Assembly (NCBI GenBank): GCA_004764695.1
Contig: SMSO01000035.1
Span: 4,221,040 to 4,285,039 of the forward strand
DNA length: 64,000 bases
Source of the DNA: Schizochytrium sp. TIO01
Taxonomy: Eukaryota > Sar > Bigyra > Thraustochytrida > Thraustochytriidae
Reading direction: 5' to 3'
Shown one piece after another: positions 39,837-51,108 of the stretch (position 1 is the stretch's first letter; each line of letters starts with the position of its first letter). The notes under the pieces are model-generated. The model searched no databases. It worked only from the letters and a program-made list of their open reading frames with translations, and was not told the DNA's origin. The position numbers were made by a program, and so were the translations under genes.

Positions 39837-42800
39837 TTTTCCAAACTTCGATAGAAAGGATTCTTTGTGATCATTGCGTAACAAATGATGAGCGCGATGG
39901 ATGAAATTACGAACGTGTTAACCTTTCAGGTATGGGTTTCGCGCAGCAGAACATCCACCTTAAATAAGCCGCAGAGGAGGCGGGGTAAAAGCAGGGAGTT
40001 CGCCGCCGCGCAGTTAAGAGCATGTGCGAAAATCCACCTTAAAGTGGCGCGAAGGCCGCTCGCTGCGGACTACGCGGCACTCGACACGCGTGGAAACGCG
40101 TGGATTGCGGCAAAGTTGGCTGCGAAAGGCCGTCACATCAGGACGAAAGGCACCTGCCTTAGGGAGGCTGCCTTGACACCCAGCTCCGGGCCCTGGGACC
40201 TGCTACAGGCTGAGATAAACGGCCTGGCGTAGGCGTGTGCTGCACATTACTGCTGTACGAAATGGCGTTTCCGTCTCCTTTGCAACAGAGAACTAAAAAA
40301 CTCTTATTTGTCTTATTATTATTATTATTCTCATATTAATTAAACTTAGAAAGAGAGAAAAGGAAAACAAGACAAAACATGAGGCTGGCGAGTGCTACTG
40401 TGGGATAAGTGGGTTCTACTTGCGGTCATGAGAAAGAAAGAAAAAGGAGTCATAACTTTATTAAGGTTATTCATTTATTTATTGATTTCCTTTTATGAAA
40501 GTCGATTAAAGTTAAAATGTTTTATTAATATATATTTTTTAAGAAAGATAGAAATGAAAATAGAAATAACTGCGAATTCTCCATTTTGGGGAGACGAGCA
40601 AAGAAACAGAACTCATGAAACGCGACGAATTGGTCGATGGATTGGCTCCAACAGAGCTCCGGAGAGGCTGGCCGAGGCCACGGAGTCCCCGCGGCGTGCG
40701 CGGCGAGAGGCCTGCAGCTGTATTGTTCGCAGCTGACGACGAAGAGAACCGAGGAAGGGGTCGCAGTTTCGCGGATCTCGAACAAACAATTGGAGATCTC
40801 TCATATGTGTTTACATGATATTTGTATGGTTATTCTTAGATTGCGCAGAGACAAATTTGCTGGTTCTTGAGGATTGCTCGAGACATCGCGATCAACGACC
40901 TCGAGGAGCGCTGACAGTCTCTGCTTGGCTTTGGCGCTGGGGCGGCTGCACGGGCGGGTCTTTGATCGCGAGCGGGCGGGAGCGAGTGGGCAACGCAGAA
41001 CTTCGATGCGGGAATGGGCTTTTGGAGCCATGCATGCGCTCGTTTCTGTATACGGATACACGCGCGACTGCGACCTTTGTGGGTTTCCCGGTGGGGGGAA
41101 AAGGGTTGAGCGACCTTGGGCACTCGGTAGAGCAGACCCGGAGGTGGCCAACCGCGAGCTAACCACGAGCCTCGAGTGCGTGTCTGTGAATCGTGATTAT
41201 TCATGAATCGTGCGTGGTTCACGGTATCGCGCTCGTTCGTATTGACCGAGGATTCGTGCGGGTTCCCCGTGGCCACCACCTTGGCGGTTTGCTGATGGGA
41301 AAACTTGAAGAGCTGCGAAGCTGATGAGATCTTTGAAGAAGCTTCAAGCCCGACTCGTTCAGGTTGTTCTAGCTAGAGGAGAGCTGTGAAGAAGACCGTG
41401 TCTCGTCTGGGAAACTTTATGGACCCGACCAGCGCGTGAGTAGCAGCAGATCCACCTTTTGTGCAGGTGCTCGCCCACGGCACCAAATGCAAAGGCGTCG
41501 AAACGGGATGATCTCGTCGAGCTAGCTTTCCAAAGAGGCGCACGGGCCTCCTTATCATGCTCGGTTCTCTAGAGCTAGGAGCGATTGATTGATTGACTGC
41601 CTGCGAACCGTGATGGAAGCAAGCCAGTGACCGCGAAGCACAAAGTCGTACTGGGCTGGGCTGTCACTATTCAGGGCGTTCTGACCTTCGCTGACCTGGC
41701 AGACAATCACTCAGATCTTTTCTCTCGGACAGAGCCGCGGTAGTGAAAGGTACTTACTGAAGAGGATACGGGATGGATCCAGAGACCAGCGAGCTGCTAA
41801 GAAGAGACGATATCCATGAGGAAAGAGGAAAACACAGAAAATGCAATACCGATTCAGTCGCAATGCAAGTGATGAGATGCGTGAGGATCGATTCATGCGT
41901 GCAGCATCTCCTGAATACCAGGCACCTGCAACATAGCTTGTACAGAGACCCACGCCCGCAAGTCGAGGTGTGGCTGCGCGAGTCGCGAAAAAGCACCATT
42001 TTCAACTAAAATTTTAAAACATAAAAAATAAAATAAAAATTGCGATACCAAGATCTTTAAGCGAGCTACATGGGCATATTTTGGATCAGATTGACCAGCT
42101 GATCCAGAGCCAGTCCGTGACCTTTATGTTCGTAGTTTCGTTCCTTGGAGATCATGGCGACCAGATGAATGAACAAACAAGAGCACGATCATATCTAATT
42201 TAGAGACTACAAGCAAAAAACTGATTTACGCAATGCAAGTTGAAGAGCTAAGTTGAATCGACCATTGTATGCTTAGAGTTCATTACATGGTAGGATAAAC
42301 CCCAAACAAAAGTTGGGGACTATTGACATCGCAACAGACCATCTCTAGGGATGAAGTTTTCTTTTCGAAGACAGCTGGAAACTGGACTTCGAGGCTGATC
42401 ATGCGCTCATTATACTTGCAATTATGCTGCAAAGAGTAAACTGCTTCCGAAGGAGGGAGGAAAATAATCAGCAACAAAAGGAGAAGAAGAAGAAGAATCA
42501 GGAGAAAACATACATCATACAAAAAACAAAAAAGGCAGAGGAAAGAATAGTTTATTTCATTGCTGCGCGTTATACATGAGGACAAAAGTCTCCCCACAAG
42601 GGAGAAATAACCCACACAATGTGAGAGGGAATTTCAATCGCCCTGCTAAATTATTCCAAACAGCTTCGTCACAGTCAATTTCTTAGCAATGTCCATACAA
42701 AGTTCTTGCTTGCGTGGACACATGGTTTTATTGTTGGCCGCACCATAAAATCTTCAAAGTAGAAAACACGTGGCCAAGCTCACTCAGCGCTGATTAATTT

Positions 42801-43040
42801 CAATCCAGAGACTCGGCAAGGACCTGGTGGAAGCGGGCAGTTTCAAACAAAAGAAGATTAAAAATAAAAGAGAAAGATGGGAAACAGGGAACTGCAAGCA
42901 TGCGCAGCTTTTATGGGGTTGCCGGAAGGCTCTGCGAGAGAGTTTGTTCCTTATCTGTGTCACGAGACCTGACCCACTGCTTGTGAGCTGGTGGCGCAAA
43001 CCCCCCGCGACCACGGCCCCGAGACAGAAAACCTCCTCCG
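39837..43040. other. Long region without a supported gene
   Basis: GC-rich at about 39950-41300, then mixed. A 12-nt ATCCACCTTAAA occurs twice (near 39953 and 40033). The open frames here overlap on both strands and resemble nothing known. 42000-43040 is AT-richer and includes the 3' flank of the RGG-protein gene. Confidence 0.45.
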
Positions 43041-44327
43041 CTACCACCACCCTCGGCCCCTGTAAGGTGCACCACGATACGAAGATGAGCCTCTAAAGTA
43101 CGAATTGCTCGCACCCCTGAAGCCGGTGCTATTGCCACGCATAGCACCTGCACCCCACACGGATTTGCTGGCACTAGACTCCGACTGATCTTGACCTTCC
43201 TGATCATTGTTGCCGAGGTCGTTGTAATTGCTGTCACCTTCGTCGCCCTGCTGCTGATTCTGTTTATCCTCTTCAAGCCCCGGCCGCGTAAAGGTCATAT
43301 TTCTGTTCGCCGGCGAGGGTCCTGCATCTGGGATTTGCGAATTCTGTTGACCGGATACCTCTACAAGACCACCGTCACCGTCTTTGACAAAGGTGCGGTT
43401 TCCAAAGCCCCCAAAGCCACCGCGGCCTCCGCCTCTGGACGCAAAGGACCCGAAGCCACCCCGAACAGCCTGCGTCGCAGGCGCCCCGCCCATGATGCTC
43501 GAAAAGGCAGTCGAGGAGAAATCACCGTTCGATTTTGACGCACCGTCGTTACCAGCTTCATTGTTATTTTCACTTCTGTCCATGTCATCACCATTACCCT
43601 TATTGTTATCGTAGCTGTTGTCGTTGTTGTTGTTGTTGTCACCAAACCTAGACCACGTCATGGCGCCTCGCGCAGCAGCAGCCTCATTAACAGTTTCATT
43701 GGCAGCGTTGGAGGAAGATGCCTGTTCCTCCTTGGGCTGAGGCGCCTTGGGGTCTTTAGCGGCGCGGAAGGTTGCAAAGTCTGTAGCAGCGCCACTCTTG
43801 AGGTACTCGAGGTACATGGATGCGAGCGGTGACAACGGAGCAGAGCTACTACGGGGGTCGCGCTGCGCAGCCCCTTCAAGAGGGCGCTTACGGGATGAAT
43901 GGGCCGCATCAGAGGAGCCAGAGGGACCACGAGTGGACTCGGTTGCAGTTGACTTCTCAAGATCCTGCTGAAGACGAGCCTTTTCTTGCTCGAGCTTGGC
44001 CATCTTCTGGCGCATGATGGCAAGCTGCTCTTCGGGAGAAGGGCCGACATGAAGAGTCTTCTTGAGCACGCCAGTGAGCCACTCACAGAGCTCATCAGTG
44101 TAGTCACCATCAGCAACTTCAGCGAGAGAGCTCGCGATCTCTGCCATAGGCGTATGGTTGCTCAGCATGACCTGCAGGTACTCCACGAAGGTTGAATCCG
44201 CATCCTCGCCGGTGAGTTCTAGAATTTTCGCGGAAACGCGGGCGGAGAGGTCATCCTTCTCCGAAGAGCTCAGCTCACGGTCCTCCGGAAGCTTGAATTC
44301 GCGCCATGTGCCTGAAGAAGCGCTCAT
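43041..44327 (-). CDS. RNA-binding protein with PWI/Nab2-N-like domain and RGG tail
   Basis: I take the ATG at 44327 (MSASSGTWREF) over the upstream one at 44393, giving 428 residues. Residues about 30-90 (AKILELTGEDADSTFVEYL, then DELCEWLTGVLKK) resemble the PWI-like helical fold at the N-terminus of ZC3H14/Nab2 and RBM26/27, which bind mRNA-export or nuclear RNA factors. A short coiled coil (about 103-123) and a long polar, Asn- and Ser-rich middle follow. The C-terminal part has RGG/RGGFG motifs and ends RGAPYRGRGWW, typical of RNA binding and arginine methylation. No CCCH fingers are seen, so it is not a full ZC3H14 orthologue. A nuclear mRNA-processing role is inferred. Confidence 0.72.
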   Translation of the reverse strand: MSASSGTWREFKLPEDRELSSSEKDDLSARVSAKILELTGEDADSTFVEYLQVMLSNHTPMAEIASSLAEVADGDYTDELCEWLTGVLKKTLHVGPSPEEQLAIMRQKMAKLEQEKARLQQDLEKSTATESTRGPSGSSDAAHSSRKRPLEGAAQRDPRSSSAPLSPLASMYLEYLKSGAATDFATFRAAKDPKAPQPKEEQASSSNAANETVNEAAAARGAMTWSRFGDNNNNNDNSYDNNKGNGDDMDRSENNNEAGNDGASKSNGDFSSTAFSSIMGGAPATQAVRGGFGSFASRGGGRGGFGGFGNRTFVKDGDGGLVEVSGQQNSQIPDAGPSPANRNMTFTRPGLEEDKQNQQQGDEGDSNYNDLGNNDQEGQDQSESSASKSVWGAGAMRGNSTGFRGASNSYFRGSSSYRGAPYRGRGWW

Positions 44328-45561
44328 CGTAGCGGCCTCTCGTCTCGATACGCTTCTGCCTCTCCGCCAACTCCTCCTCCCTTTCCTTCCCAAGCTTTTT
44401 CCCGTCCTTCACCAAAGTAGACTATACCTTCTATTCTCTACTTCCAAGGCACCGCTCCAAATGAAGTATAGCTCTTCACTTCTGTACACTTTCCCGTTTA
44501 TCTCACTTGTCCATTCCATTTGTTCTACTGTGAAACTAAGCTTTGTTCCATTGTAGCTGCAAATAGATATACCTCACTATTTAGGCGATAGTGACTGGTA
44601 AAGGGGGCACGGGAACTTTCGGATCTCTGGGAACAGCAGAGAGCACACTCGGAACGTTGGGAACGAGAGCAACGCGAAATTGAGAGCCAGGAACGCGTGC
44701 GGAACCTGTGGGTAACGCAGCGGGGAGGAACGCGGGTGTTCTTTCAGTGTTCTCCGCCCCTTGCTTTGGCTTCCTGCTCGTTCTTTGTGGGGCCGCAGCA
44801 GGAAGAAAGAGGTCCACAGCAGAGAAAGCGGCGGGAAAGTAGAGTATAGCGGGGCGTACTATAGACAATCGGGGAGGGTACAGTAGAGTATAGCGGACCG
44901 GAAGTGGGAAATACGGCGAAAAGAGAGAGGAAAAGTGCCTAACGGTAGCTAGCTATAGCTAGCTAGCTAAGAGGAAGCGACACTTTGATTGCGTTGTTCT
45001 GGCTAGGTATACTGTAGTAGGCACCTGGGAATAGCGCAGTGTGTGCGGCGGTTTGTTCTACTTTGGGGAAGGATAGTGTACTGTGTGGCAAGTAGAGTAT
45101 ACGGGGTCCAAGTGGGTTATGGGGGGCGACGAATTTGGGTTGCGGCAGCGTACTTTGTATGTTTGATGATGATCATCGTTCGCCGTGGCTCTTTCGGTAA
45201 ACGCAGATCGAGGCGAAGTCCGCGGCGGTCGGGCTGGCTTTGGAAGCAGGCAGAGGCACCGCGAAGAGGTCAACAGGGGAGACCTCCCGGGCGGCAGGGT
45301 CGACCGCAAAGGTAGCTCTGCCACACCCAAACCGAGGCTAGTTTTTTTGGCTCGGGCCCGAAACCCGGCAAAGACCGCAATAGTATTTTAGAGGAAGTCG
45401 AAGCCTTGCGAAGGGAACGGAGGTAGAAACCGAATTAGGGCGCGTGGAAAAGCATCGCTAAGAGCTCGAGGATCCTGGGAAAGGTGGTCTTCGGGAGCGT
45501 GGGTAAAACCTGCGTTTAGGTGGTGAGTTGTCTTTAGTCTCGTCAGTGTCGTTGCGTGGAA
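44328..45561. other. Divergent intergenic region
   Basis: Shared upstream region of the RGG-protein gene (-) and the amidohydrolase gene (+). AGCTAGCT repeats lie near 44947-44970. No gene is supported. Confidence 0.5.
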
Positions 45562-46968
45562 ATGAGGGTTTCTGTGCGTGCAGCGAGGCGGCACTTGGCA
45601 AAATGCTCGGATCTGATGTGCGAAATTAATGCCAGTGATGCAAGACGTGGCGTTTGGCGAGACGCTTTTGGCGGAGCATTTTCTCAACGACGCTGGGCTG
45701 GAGTTGATACAGATATTGTTCGAAGAGTTCGCGAAGAGTGGGAACATGTTCGCAAGGATATTCACATGCACCCGGAGCTTGGTGGCGAAGAGGAGCGTAC
45801 GTCTAAATTGGTCCAGGCACGACTCGAGGAGTTTGGAATGGATGAGATTCGCACAGGTATTGGTGGCCACGGGCTCGTGGGCACGATCAAGGGGACGCAA
45901 GCGGCTTCCGAAGACGATCCCGCTGCACGCCGACAGATCGGTATCCGCGCAGACATGGACTGCTTGCCCATGGACGAGGCGAATGACTTCCCGCACCGCT
46001 CAAGAGTTCCCGGAAGGTTCCATGGATGTGGCCACGACGGACACACCACTGTGCTGCTTGCTGCTGCCGAGTACATTTCAAAGCGAAGAGAGTCCTTCGC
46101 GGGTACTGTTCACTTCATCTTCCAGCCTGCGGAGGAGAATTACGCTGGCGCTAAACTTATGATTGAAGATGGTCTCTTACGAACACACACTTTGTGTGAT
46201 GAGATCTATGGAATTCACAACTGGCCATACCCAGAAGTTCCTCCTGGGCGCATCTCAGTACGATCGGGAGCCATCATGGCCAGCTGTGATGAGTTCCGAA
46301 TTGTCATTAAGGGCGAAGGTGGCCATGCAGCAATGCCACATCTCACAGTGGACCCAATCACGATTGGATCCCAGCTCGTGTCTACTTTGCAGACTGTTGT
46401 CTCGAGAACTGGAGACCCTCTGCACCCGGTGGTACTCAGCATCACAAAGTTCACAGCAGGGTCTGCATATAATGTGATTCCAAACACTGCCGAGCTCTGC
46501 GGCACTGTTCGCGCGTTTCGAGAGGATGATCGAGGCCGTGTCCAAGCGCAGCTGGAGCGCATGTCACAGAGCGTGTGTATGGCATCGAACGCCACAGCTA
46601 CTGTAGAATATTTCCGGGGCTACCCGCCAACGGTGAACTCCAAAGTGCACGCTGCGCACGCTCAAAAAGCCGCGGAACTCGCTTTTGGCTTGGAGAATGT
46701 TATCACAGACTGCGACCCGTCCCTTGCCGCGGAGGATTTTTCATATATGCTCGATCAGGTTGGAGGAGCATATGCATGGGTTGGCGCTGCCTCGCCGGGC
46801 AAGTTACACGAGGTTAACTTCGATTTCGACGATGCTATTATTCCTGTGACTGTGCAGTACTTTGCCAACCTCGTCAAGTTGCGCCTTACAGCTTCATCCG
46901 CTCCCGATGATGAAAAGCCTAATGCGCAGTCTTCTTCTTCCTCTTCTTCTTCTGCTGCTGCACGATAA
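45562..46968 (+). CDS. M20-family amidohydrolase (hippurate / IAA-amino-acid hydrolase type), probably mitochondrial
   Basis: Zinc metalloenzyme cleaving N-acyl amino acids. From the ATG at 45562 it is 468 residues. Signatures in order are IHMHPELGGEE, RADMDCLPMDE, FHGCGHDGHTT (metal-ligand cysteine and histidines), FQPAEENYAGA, GGHAAMPHLTVDP (dimerisation-domain histidine) and AAEDFSYMLDQVGGAY. The first 45 or so residues (MRVSVRAARRHLAKC, later FGGAFSQRRWAG) look like a mitochondrial presequence. The C-terminus ends in a serine run encoded by a TCT microsatellite. Family members include bacterial hippurate hydrolase and plant ILR1; the actual substrate here is unknown. Confidence 0.92.
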   Translation: MRVSVRAARRHLAKCSDLMCEINASDARRGVWRDAFGGAFSQRRWAGVDTDIVRRVREEWEHVRKDIHMHPELGGEEERTSKLVQARLEEFGMDEIRTGIGGHGLVGTIKGTQAASEDDPAARRQIGIRADMDCLPMDEANDFPHRSRVPGRFHGCGHDGHTTVLLAAAEYISKRRESFAGTVHFIFQPAEENYAGAKLMIEDGLLRTHTLCDEIYGIHNWPYPEVPPGRISVRSGAIMASCDEFRIVIKGEGGHAAMPHLTVDPITIGSQLVSTLQTVVSRTGDPLHPVVLSITKFTAGSAYNVIPNTAELCGTVRAFREDDRGRVQAQLERMSQSVCMASNATATVEYFRGYPPTVNSKVHAAHAQKAAELAFGLENVITDCDPSLAAEDFSYMLDQVGGAYAWVGAASPGKLHEVNFDFDDAIIPVTVQYFANLVKLRLTASSAPDDEKPNAQSSSSSSSSAAAR

Positions 46969-48940
46969 CAAAATTTTGTACCTGCCCAAGACGACAGAAG
47001 AAGATGAACCAAACCAAAACACACAAACAAACTACACATACATTTGATATGCCCGCTATACACCTGAAACGCCTAGTAGTATTTGGCGATTGCCAGCAGC
47101 GTGTATTTATTTGTCCTCACTAGAGGTTCATAACCATAATAGAACTAGAGGTTTTCTTTCCTTCCGAGGGCATGCCGGTAGAGAGGCAATTTGTTGAATG
47201 ACAGCAAACAGGGTAGGGCAATTTCCGAACAAAAACCTCAAGTCAGTCAACGGGAGCTCTGCTGATCAAGTTCGCAAGCAATAGCACGTCATTACTTGTA
47301 TCACCAAGATTATCTGCAGCCTGTGTGCGAGAATCACCAGGTAGAAAATCGCACGAATGTTTGCGGATGTTAAGGGTCTTCTCTCTTATGTTTTGTTTCC
47401 CCTTTTATCTTCTCTTTACCTTCTCCAGTGTTGCCCCCCCCCCCATGATGGCTCATTACCGACCGTCACAATCCATTTTTCCCTTGCCAGGGCCCAGCAA
47501 ATCCTTGATTGCTAATCAGTAAGCATATAAACAATAAACATACATCTCGACAGGACCGGCTTACATCCAGGCCATCTCTCAAAAATCTCACGGAAAGCAA
47601 AATCATACGTAAAGATTAGCCAGAGAGTATTTTTTAAAAGTAAGATATGGATTTGAGCTCCCGTCACGATTCACTTGACGAAGGAAGACTAAATGGTACG
47701 CTGCGGTGTAGGTAGTTAATTTATAGGTCGCTGGCTTCGTGCTTTATTCGATTATTATCCTCTTTTTCTATTCGAGACTCCCGAATTACTATTTTGCCAC
47801 CTTAAATCTTAAAAAGATATCCATTTATTTAAAAAAAGTAAAAAAAAGAAAAAGTAAAAAAATCTAATTGCCCTTCAGCTATTCTTTCGTGCGTCTTTTT
47901 TCATGTCAAAATTTACATGTGAAGTTCGCTCTTGTTCTTTCCTCCCATCACAGCAGTCAAAAAGATATTGTAATCCAATCCAGGTCGATGTAAAGAGACG
48001 CAACAACAAGGTGCAAACGCCGACGGAAGGTTGTCTGGAATAACTAAGTACCCACGCCTTCCCATAGCTACCAAAGGATGCATGCCAAGAGTCAGTCGCA
48101 TTCGAGATGCCAAATCAACATTTCAAGCTTTCCTTTTTCACCTGCCATCGCAAACAGATGTTCCGTGAAATCAGCACATCCCAAAGGATACATGTACACG
48201 TACGTACACGTTCTTCTATCTTCTATTATGCCAAGTTGTCCCTGCGCGACATCGTTCCCCATTCACATGACAACATAAATAGTAGCCGTTTGACGCGACT
48301 CTCGTCTCCATCGTTGGACCCTCAAACTTCTCCTAGCGCTGGGCTGTGATCACTCCCTCACTCCCTCCCTCCAAGGCCTTGCCTGGTTATTTACTACCTG
48401 CGTACTTTCGCATGGCCATGTAATGCACGCACTACCTGGAGTGCTAAGCGTGCTAGGCACTACTGCTGCTAGCCACGCCTAGGCACTGCTACTGCTACAT
48501 GTACTCCTAGTAGCTGTAGGCACTTCTACCGTTTGGGATGTTCTCTTTCGGTCCACGGTGCCTTTTCAACGTCGTCGGCACCTCAGAGCGGGTCTTCTTG
48601 AAGTTGGCTGCAGCGAGCGAGGGTTCTTCTTGTCCTGGTTCGGACTGCCATCGCTGCTGGCGGCCTTGTGTGCTTTATCTGGGATGGCCGGCCGAGTTGG
48701 TCCACACGCACGCACGCCATCGTCCTCGCGCTCGAGTCGCTTGCGACCAATCAAGCGCGATTGAAGCATCTGTGGCCCAGCCGAGGCAGCGGCGGCGGCG
48801 GTGGCGAGGCCGAAAGCCCTGGCCTGAGGCCGAAGCGCTCGCGGACGGCCAAGAGAGAGATTCGCAGTAGCCCGACAGCCAAAGCGAGCGTACGTGCAAG
48901 TGTTTGCCAAGGGAATGTGGACATGAACTTGCGTGCTGAC
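46969..48940. other. Intergenic region
   Basis: AT-rich to about 48350, with a C9 run near 47436, then more GC-rich. No gene is supported. Confidence 0.5.
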
Positions 48941-48968
48941 CTGCTGCTGCTGCTGCTGCTGCTGCTGT
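48941..48968. repeat. CTG trinucleotide tract
   Basis: About eight CTG units in a GC-rich island at 48540-49600. No supported gene surrounds it. Confidence 0.9.
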
Positions 48969-50513
48969 CTCAAGGTGCCGTCTGCTCACCCGATTCAGGC
49001 AGGCAGGCAGGCGCACTCCGGCATCTGGTGTCCAGGTACTGTGCGTACCTCCATCTTCCCGAGTTTGTTCGGTCCTCGACGCAGAGGTTGTCCAAGAGCG
49101 GCTCGCTTGCGTTGCCGCCCGCCATGGAGATTGATCGACCTGGCCTCAGGTATCGTGGATCCGCCGCCATGGAGGCCGCGGCGTCGTCAGCCAGGCGGAC
49201 CGCGAGAGGTACCCATGTCTCGCGAGCAGCTGCGGCGGCCTCCGCAGGCAACGCGTGCGCAGCTCTGCGAGCTTGCTTGCTTGCTTGCTCGCTCGAGGAA
49301 GGAGGAATGGAGAAGAGCGCGAAGAGATCGACTGCTGCCAGAATGGCAAAATGGGCATTCCTATAGTAAACGGTATATGGGTGCTAGAGGTAGGGCTCGA
49401 AGACGAACTAAAGCAATTGCAGAAACTGACGTCGCGCGGATGAAGGAATGAATGAATACCTCGAGGCCAAGGACCTGAGGTCTGGAGGACGGTGGGGCTG
49501 GAGGACGCGAGAGAGAAGCGGAGACTCTGGCGAGGAGGTCTGAGGCCCTGGAGCAGGCAGCCGCAGCTTTGGAGGTCTACTGAGGCGACGGCCATTTTGG
49601 GCGCCGTTGACGTCCTCGAAAAAGTTCTTTCGACTGACTTGAAAGAAAGTTGGAAGAGAAACTTTTTTCTTAATTTAATTTAATTTAATTTAATAAGAAT
49701 TAATTAATTCTCTATTTTAACTGATTCTCTCGAAACGACTGCGTAGGAGTTACTTAGTCTGCATAGGCTAGAAAAGCTGAGAGGAAAACACTTCAAAGCA
49801 AAGAATGAAAGAATGAAAGAAAGAAAGAAAGAAAGAAAGGTGTTCTTACAAAAGAACTGTGACTGAAAGGAGACTTAGAAAGTTAGAAAGAAGAAGAAAA
49901 AAGAAAAGGAAAAAGAAGAGGAACAGAACAGGGCTCATTTTCATTCTCGTTCCCATTCGCATTCATTCTCAGCCACGAAGAAGAAGAAGAAGAAGAAGAA
50001 GAAGAAGGTGACTTGAAGGAGGGACGAGGCGAGCCCTCATTCTCAGAGCACAGCGGAGATCCCGCACAATCTCCACATTTCCCTGACTGCTCAGAGATTA
50101 TGGTGCGACGCTAGCTTGAAGAGCGAGTGCTGATGATAAAAAGACGTTTTCTCACTTATGACGGCGACGATAATGATCGATAGTATGTTTAATTGAAAAT
50201 AATAATCTTTGAAGAGTTGAATGATTGATAAAATGGTTATTGAGATTAATAAAAGTCGTTTGAACCATGGAATAACTAACAGGGTATTGAAAAGGAGGAA
50301 AGCTAAAGGCTTTCTCTTCGGTCTCCGGAAACTGAGACGCCATTGAAATGTGGTGTGTTTGAAATCAGAATGAGGGCGTTGGTTTGGAGAGCTGGCGAGC
50401 GTATGAATGAAATGGGCCTTGAGCCACTTGACGCTGGATCTGTTCATGGAAAGAATTGCGGAATGTACTAAAAGAGATCAAACTTGATGACCCTTTTTTC
50501 TTTTCTTTTCTCT

Positions 50514-50550
<37 letters not shown>

Positions 50551-51108
50551 CCGCCTGATTCCTTTTCTTTTATGGATAGATCGAATAGCAAATCCGCAAC
50601 CACGGCGAAGCGGACACTGAGATTGATCGCTCTGCGCGGCGGAGGCGCTTGCGGGGACAGAGGGAGAGAAGAGGCCGTTGCCAGGCACCGCTGCTGCGTC
50701 CTAGTGCGCCGCTACCAGCAGGGCCTGTAGCTGCCGCTCTGCTAGCGAAGAAAGCAAGCATCCACGGCGGCTTGGAGACTGCGACTGTCTCTTCTTTTTG
50801 TTATTATCTAGCTAGCAGAAAGTCAGAGCACTTGCGCGCTCCCGGGCGACAAAGACTGCGACAAAGACGGCCACGAAGACGTCGGGAGGGCGGCACGGAG
50901 GTATCTGGAACCGCTTAGCAGAGGAAGGGAATCTGTGTGGCCAAGAGAGGGTTTAAGAAGGCGTCTTTGACGTTTGACGGTGCCGAAATTGACCTGTAAA
51001 GGCGAATTGGATACGAGCCCATTTCGGAGGGCTTCAAACCGCAATCCCAAACAGGACCCAGAGGCCAAGAGAGTTTCGCGTGCGGCATTGCTGCAGAAGA
51101 TCAACAGT
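48969..51108. other. GC-rich island and microsatellites upstream of the acidic coiled-coil gene
   Basis: It contains TTTAA units (49669-49695), GAAA units (49803-49839), GAA units (49976-50007) and a T34 run (50517-50550). The frame of the downstream gene is open from 50974 but has no ATG before 51109, so a short upstream exon is possible. Confidence 0.5.
50517..50550. repeat. Poly-T tract, 34 T
   Basis: Uninterrupted run of T in the + strand, preceded by a CT-rich stretch. Confidence 0.95.

Noticed and set aside
39619-39904. Open frames through the TGTTTGTA array on both strands
   Set aside because: Repeat-derived frames that read as VCMF or THKQ runs; no coding evidence.
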